Of a stretch of 10,691 nucleotides of DNA, positions 7,401 through 10,691 are shown piece after piece; the first letter of the stretch is position 1; every line of letters starts with the position of its first letter. The translations under genes and the position numbers were made by a program. This stretch comes from Phycisphaerae bacterium. Lineage in GTDB: Bacteria; Planctomycetota; Phycisphaerae; UBA1845; PWPN01. Location of the stretch: contig PWPN01000318.1 of the NCBI GenBank assembly GCA_003557125.1, positions 1 through 10,691 on the forward strand. Direction: 5' to 3'. The notes below the pieces were generated by a model. The model saw only the letters and a list, made by a program, of their open reading frames with translations. It had not been told where the DNA came from and did not search any database.

Positions 7401-8788
7401 GTTTCGGTCATGACCTGCGTTTCCGGATGATTGGCCAATAGCCGACTCAAATGCACACTGCCGATCTTCACGTCCATATCGACCGAGCTATTCGTGTAGT
7501 GTCGTTCGAGCACTTCAGCGCGATGTTCGAGGAAGGCGATTGCCCGGCCGTCGCTCATACGAATGCGGAGGGTCAAACGCTGAGTCGGCCCGGCGACCAT
7601 GTCCAACACGCGCTCGACGAGTTCGGTCACGCCCACTCCGGTTCGTGCCGAGACCGGCAGGGCGTCGGGCAACTGGTGCTGGAGCACCTGGAGGTCGGCC
7701 CGTTCGCTGATAAGATCGATCTTATTGAGCAGGACGAGCGTGCGGTGCCCTTCGCAGCCGAGATCTTCGAGCACGCGGCAGACAGCCTTGTATTGCTCCA
7801 TCGCAGCCGGTGATGAGCCGTCCACGACGTGCAGCAGCAGGTCGGCGTGGATGGCCTCCTCGAGCGTCGCACGGAACGAAGCGACGAGATGGTGAGGCAG
7901 ACGTTGGACGAATCCGACGGTGTCGCTCAACAGGGCTTCGTTCCCGCCGCCCAGGGACCATCGTCGCGTCTTGGTGTCGAGTGTGGCGAAAAGCCGATCC
8001 TCAACGTGAACGCCCGCGTCCGTCAGGCAGTTCATGAGCGTGCTTTTGCCCGCGTTCGTGTAACCCACGAGCGAAACATTGAATTGATCTTCCCGGGCGC
8101 TGACCTGGCGGACTTTGCGGCGACCGATGGCGGCGATCTCCCGTTTGAGCTGAGTGATTCTCCGTTTGACGATCCTGCGGTCAATCTCGATCTGCCGTTC
8201 GCCCGGTCCGCGCGTCCCCACGCCTCCCACGACACCGGCCCCCGTTCCGCCGCCGGCCCCCGCGATCCGTTCGAGGTGCTTCCACATGCCGCGGAGACGC
8301 GGGGCGGTATATTCGAGCTGGGCCAGTTCGACCTGGAGTCGTGCTTCGTGCGTGCGGGCTCGATTGGCGAAGATATCGAGGATGAGCTCGCTGCGGTCGA
8401 TCACTTTGCATTTGCAGACGTCTTCGACTTCGCGGAGTTGCGCCGGTGACAGGTCATCGTCGAAGATGACGACCTGTGCCTCTTCGGCTTCGACCTTGGC
8501 GGCCAATTCCTCGACCTTCCCGCGCCCGATGAAATATTTGGGATCGATGCGATATCGACGCTGGAAAATCGAAGAGACGACATCCGTCCCGGCCGATTCT
8601 GCCAGCGCAAGCAGTTCGCGTAGGGATTGTCGGCTGTCAAAAGGCGAATCGGGCAACTCGATTCCGACAAGGATCGCCCGTTCACTGGCGACTCCGATCT
8701 GTTGGCGCTGATCATTTTCCAAACGTTCTGAGCACTCCCTTCTTGTCCACCAGCCCATCGGGCTGTGGAAACCGATCGCCCATTGCAC
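7382..8788 (-). CDS. hflX: GTPase HflX, ribosome-associated
   Basis: HflX is a cytoplasmic GTPase that binds the 50S subunit and splits stalled or hibernating ribosomes under stress. The protein shows the N-terminal HflX domain (from about ERAILVGIELP, 36-46, through KYFIGRGKVEEL), the glycine-rich linker with signature GVGTRGPGERQIE (189-201), a coiled-coil stretch, and a G domain: G1 GYTNAGKST (242-250), switch I FATLDTKTR (267-275), G3 DTVGFV (289-294), G4 NKID (355-358), G5 SAR (380-382). A C-terminal domain of about 65 residues follows. The coordinates use the GTG at 8788 (468 residues). Homology begins only near residue 31, so an ATG at 8758 or a TTG at 8722, with aagggag 12 bases before it, are alternatives; the first 22 residues are doubtful. 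A sigma70-like promoter lies at 8850-8879. No hfq is adjacent, unlike in enterobacteria. Confidence 0.95.
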   Translation of the reverse strand: MQWAIGFHSPMGWWTRRECSERLENDQRQQIGVASERAILVGIELPDSPFDSRQSLRELLALAESAGTDVVSSIFQRRYRIDPKYFIGRGKVEELAAKVEAEEAQVVIFDDDLSPAQLREVEDVCKCKVIDRSELILDIFANRARTHEARLQVELAQLEYTAPRLRGMWKHLERIAGAGGGTGAGVVGGVGTRGPGERQIEIDRRIVKRRITQLKREIAAIGRRKVRQVSAREDQFNVSLVGYTNAGKSTLMNCLTDAGVHVEDRLFATLDTKTRRWSLGGGNEALLSDTVGFVQRLPHHLVASFRATLEEAIHADLLLHVVDGSSPAAMEQYKAVCRVLEDLGCEGHRTLVLLNKIDLISERADLQVLQHQLPDALPVSARTGVGVTELVERVLDMVAGPTQRLTLRIRMSDGRAIAFLEHRAEVLERHYTNSSVDMDVKIGSVHLSRLLANHPETQVMTETSSGSA

Positions 8789-8849
8789 GCTGACACTTCA
8801 CAGGGTCGTGACGGCTGTGCCTGCGAGGATTTGCAATCTTTTCTCTCTT

Positions 8850-8879
8850 ATTGTACGAAGCGCGGGGCGTTCGGGTCAA
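8850..8879 (-). promoter_or_regulatory. sigma70-like promoter for hflX
   Basis: On the minus strand TTGACC (8879-8874) and TACAAT (8855-8850) are separated by 18 bases, close to the vegetative consensus. Transcription would start near 8843, giving a leader of about 55 bases to the GTG at 8788 or about 120 to the TTG at 8722. The position in the divergent gap in front of hflX supports it. Confidence 0.6.
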
Positions 8880-8915
8880 CGAAAACCCCCCGAGCTGCCA
8901 CGACCCGGAAAACAG

Positions 8916-8944
8916 TTGCCCGGGACATATGGTGCGGGTACAGT
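8916..8944 (+). promoter_or_regulatory. possible promoter for the lipoprotein/DUF218 pair
   Basis: TTGCCC (8916-8921) and TACAGT (8939-8944) are 17 bases apart on the plus strand, about 80 bases before the lipoprotein start. With the hflX promoter this would give two back-to-back promoters 36 bases apart in the 236-base divergent gap. The match to consensus is moderate. Confidence 0.4.
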
Positions 8945-9024
8945 ATGAGCGGATCAACTGAGTGCTTTCGGCGAGCGTGGCCGATCGGCGCGCTCGGCCC
9001 GGCTCATGAAAGGCGGTCAAGCAC

Positions 9025-9495
9025 GTGAGACGACGATACGGTCATACGATGGCAACGGCGGTACTGTGTGGCGCGATTTGCCTGCTCGTCGGTGCGTCCG
9101 GCTGCGGATTCCAGCCCACCGGCGACCAACTCCAGGTGATTCTGGGGCAGGTGTTCGGCGAAGATACATTGCCCGATCCCAATGCCACGGTCATCCGCAT
9201 CATCAACGAGAGCGGCGCGGATTTGCAGCTTACGTTGGATATCGACGGACAACTCGTACTTTTCGAAGTTCCGGATACCACGCCGATCAGCGATTTCCGA
9301 CTGCCCCAGTGCCCTCAAACGGTCCGGGCCATTGCAGAACGGCGCTTCGATAGCGGAACGGGCGAATTCGTGGGGGGGCGCGACTTCATCGGGACCGATC
9401 CGCAATACAACCTGGAGCGACCTGACGACTTCGAATGCGGCAGCGTGATCATTTACCGATTCTTCGGAGGCCAGGTCGAAGTCATCGTTCTTTAA
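9025..9495 (+). CDS. lipoprotein of unknown function
   Basis: Read from GTG at 9025, this is 156 residues. The start MRRRYGHTMATA is basic, followed by a hydrophobic core and lipobox GASGC with Cys27 as the lipidation site. The GTG has aggcgg about eight bases upstream; an in-frame ATG at 9049 would lose the arginines but keep the lipobox, so it remains possible. The mature part is mixed and acidic, with an extended-strand look (VIRIINESGADLQLTLDIDG, 61-80) and two further cysteines, in LPQCPQTVRAI and DFECGSVIIYRF, that could form a disulfide once exported. I do not recognise a family. The next gene, a DUF218 membrane protein, starts 46 bases after the stop on the same strand and is probably cotranscribed. 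A role at the envelope follows from the signal only. Confidence 0.8.
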   Translation: MRRRYGHTMATAVLCGAICLLVGASGCGFQPTGDQLQVILGQVFGEDTLPDPNATVIRIINESGADLQLTLDIDGQLVLFEVPDTTPISDFRLPQCPQTVRAIAERRFDSGTGEFVGGRDFIGTDPQYNLERPDDFECGSVIIYRFFGGQVEVIVL

Positions 9496-9541
9496 CGGCC
9501 TCACGTTTTCCTGGGTGGATGCCGACTGACTCGTTGTCGAT

Positions 9542-10204
9542 ATGGCTTGCACGTCGTCAACCCAAAAAGAAGCGGCCCCGGCCCCCTCGCCACGGCGGGG
9601 GATTGGCGGTTGTATCCGGCGCGTCTACACGCGCACCCGCGCTGCCTTGGCCTGTGCCGCCTTGCTGTTAGCCATTCTCGTCGGCACGCCCCTGACCGAA
9701 AAATTGTACATGAGGCTCGACGTCACGGCTCCGCCCACGCACGCGGACTACATCGTCTGCCTCGGCGGCAATCCGGCTCGCCTGTTATGGACCGTGGACG
9801 CCTACCGTCGCGGTTTCGCACCGAAAATCATCGTCAGCAGTTTGCCCGGCTCAGCCCATTGGATGCGCGACATGCTCGTGCAGTGCGGCATCCCGCGCGA
9901 CCGGATCATCGTCGATGACGAATCCTCGGTCTCGGCCGATCATCCGGTCACGATCGCGGCCCTGGCCGGCGTCGACCCCGAACGCACCCGCCTGCTCATC
10001 GTCACGGACCACGATCACAGCCGCCGTGTGGCTGCCTGTTTCCGCAAAGCAGGATTCGAGCACTTCACGATCACCGGGGCCGGCTTCCCGCTTCGGATGA
10101 GCGGCTCGTTCCAGATGCGCTGCCGGTGGCGTCTGATGGCCCTGCCCCGCATCGCCTACGAATATGCCGCACTCGTGCAATACACGCTCCAGGGCCGGAT
10201 CTGA
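9542..10204 (+). CDS. DUF218 (SanA/YdcF/ElyC-like) membrane-anchored protein
   Basis: The 220-residue protein has a proline- and arginine-rich N-terminus, one membrane segment at about residues 33-50, and a DUF218-type domain facing the periplasm. The pattern is recognisable: DYIVCLGGNPARLLWTVDAY (69-88), GFAPKIIVSS (91-100), the GIPRDRIIVDDESS block (116-129), and LLIVTDHDHSRRVAACFRKAGF (151-172), which corresponds to the usual VTSxxHxxRA segment. Family members are linked to envelope integrity and polysaccharide carriers (SanA, ElyC) but their reaction is unclear. The normally conserved SxxTxEN block after the acidic residues is replaced here by SVSADHPVTI, so this is a divergent member. 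The ATG at 9542 has no visible Shine-Dalgarno sequence, but an in-frame TGA lies 12 bases upstream and no later start precedes the membrane segment; coupling to the upstream lipoprotein gene is plausible. Confidence 0.85.
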   Translation: MACTSSTQKEAAPAPSPRRGIGGCIRRVYTRTRAALACAALLLAILVGTPLTEKLYMRLDVTAPPTHADYIVCLGGNPARLLWTVDAYRRGFAPKIIVSSLPGSAHWMRDMLVQCGIPRDRIIVDDESSVSADHPVTIAALAGVDPERTRLLIVTDHDHSRRVAACFRKAGFEHFTITGAGFPLRMSGSFQMRCRWRLMALPRIAYEYAALVQYTLQGRI

Positions 10205-10316
10205 TCGCCCGTTTCCATCGCCTTTTCAACTGTCATGTGACTCATGCAATTGCGCTAGGCCCTGCCAGGGAGGTTCGGGCGATCCGAGTCGCGACTATGA
10301 GGGAGCGGAGCGATGT

Positions 10317-10342
10317 AGCGGCCGCCCCCCGTGGCGGCCGTT
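10317..10342 (+). terminator. G+C-rich hairpin downstream of the DUF218 gene
   Basis: Arms agcggccgcc (10317-10326) and ggcggccgtt (10333-10342) pair over 10 bp (one G-T) with loop ccccgt, followed by cataataaca rather than a T-run. It lies 112 bases after the DUF218 stop. It may act as a terminator or 3' end stabiliser. The sequence 10205-10316 has no gene. Confidence 0.4.
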
Positions 10343-10364
10343 CATAATAACATGCCTCTTTCAG

Positions 10365-10400
10365 GAACCCCCCTTGACCCCCCCTTTATAAGGGGGAAAA
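10365..10400. repeat. C-rich dispersed intergenic repeat (PPLTPPF type)
   Basis: The segment gaacccccct-tgacccccccttt-ataagggggaaaa contains the hairpin ccccctt (10380-10386) / aaggggg (10390-10396). Translated, it reads PPLTPPFIRG, a pattern familiar from short intergenic repeats in many bacterial genomes. It is not a gene. That it is dispersed is from general knowledge; only one copy is in this window. Confidence 0.55.
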
Positions 10401-10418
10401 GTGCGTCTTACCCCAATC

Positions 10419-10440
10419 AGGGTGGTACGGGCGCCCGTTT
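10419..10440. repeat. third copy of the ggtggtacgggcg palindromic element
   Basis: The bases agggtggtacgggcgcccgt match the boundary elements at about 1355-1377 and 4754-4777, but here the loop has been lost so that acgggcgcccgt (10427-10438) is a perfect 12-bp palindrome. It has no partner unit of the direct type in view. Confidence 0.7.
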
Positions 10441-10448
10441 GCAGTTGG

Positions 10449-10480
10449 AAAGCCCCCGGCAGGCCTGCCGGGGGGCTTTA
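10449..10480. terminator. terminator-like hairpin sharing its core with the glmS terminator
   Basis: Arms aaagcccccggcag (10449-10462) and ctgccggggggcttt (10465-10479) pair fully apart from one bulged G, around gc. The core ggcaggcctgcc equals that of the terminator at 6867-6898. The run after the stem is only ttta, and no gene ends nearby (the DUF218 stop is 245 bases away), so this may be a mobile or copied terminator-type repeat. Confidence 0.55.
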
Positions 10481-10486
10481 ATCTCG

Positions 10487-10575
10487 CACCGAACATCAGT
10501 ACAAGGATCCACCCCGAACATCTGCATAAGAAACACCCCGAGCAAATAAGAATCACCGCGAGCATCTTTACAAGG
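10487..10575. repeat. degenerate tandem repeat of 20-24 bases, four units
   Basis: Four units start with cacc: 10487-10509, 10510-10533, 10534-10553 and 10554-10575. They share the pattern cacc(cc/g)cgaacatc-tacaag-a with substitutions and small deletions. The units are clearly related but decayed. The remaining bases 10576-10691 show no gene or RNA that I can support. Confidence 0.6.
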
Positions 10576-10691
10576 TTGTGGCATGCGGAGGGATATCCTG
10601 CTAGCATCGGAGTAGGGAAATGCTGGCGTAAGAATGCGTCCACCCTGTAGCGTCGGGTACCCCGCCACAATGCGCAGGGTGCCACGGGCGG

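Noticed and set aside
7829..8449. Plus-strand open frame of 206 codons opposite hflX
   Set aside because: It overlaps the G domain and N-terminal domain of hflX and shows only low-complexity, charged sequence.
10386..10685. Minus-strand open frame of 99 codons at the right end
   Set aside because: It runs through four unrelated repeat elements and has no start signal or recognisable domain.

Overview
The window is a chromosomal stretch of moderately high G+C DNA with ten protein genes and an unusual amount of small intergenic repeat sequence. The short palindromic repeats built on gacgggc...gcccgtc, which translate as GGTGILPV-like or GRASCPS-like peptides, together with the lipoprotein-rich content and the style of GlmS and HflX, suggest a planctomycete, perhaps of the Phycisphaerae type. 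This is inference from pattern familiarity. No rRNA, tRNA, CRISPR array, transposase or phage gene was seen.

Left part (1-1441), plus strand: a 60-residue DUF1328/YtjA-type membrane protein, then two adjacent paralogous lipoproteins of 133 residues each. They end at a strong hairpin, followed by a repeat island (1255-1390) in the convergent gap.

Middle-left (1442-4411), minus strand: N-acetylmuramic acid 6-phosphate etherase (murQ), a GT4 glycosyltransferase starting at TTG, and an orphan NarL/LuxR-type response regulator, in that transcription order. Divergently on the plus strand lies glmS (4914-6740). MurQ yields GlcNAc-6-phosphate from recycled MurNAc-6-phosphate and GlmS makes GlcN-6-phosphate de novo, so the divergent pair feeds one amino-sugar pool for the cell envelope. 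Their shared 502-base upstream region holds a 36-base tandem repeat array, an inverted copy of the same unit, and a long inverted repeat in front of each gene. The glmS hairpin abuts its ribosome binding site.

Right part (6741-10691): a clear intrinsic terminator after glmS; an 84-residue protein with a four-cysteine zinc-ribbon-like pattern; the ribosome-associated GTPase hflX on the minus strand with a recognisable promoter; and a plus-strand pair of an unrecognised lipoprotein and a DUF218 (SanA/YdcF-like) membrane-anchored protein. The last 487 bases have no gene but carry several kinds of short dispersed repeat.

I found no convincing new defence or mobile system. The most interesting signals are the paired inverted repeats in front of murQ and glmS, the repeat islands bounded by opposed copies of one unit, the duplicated 3' end of hflX, and the small cysteine-motif protein.
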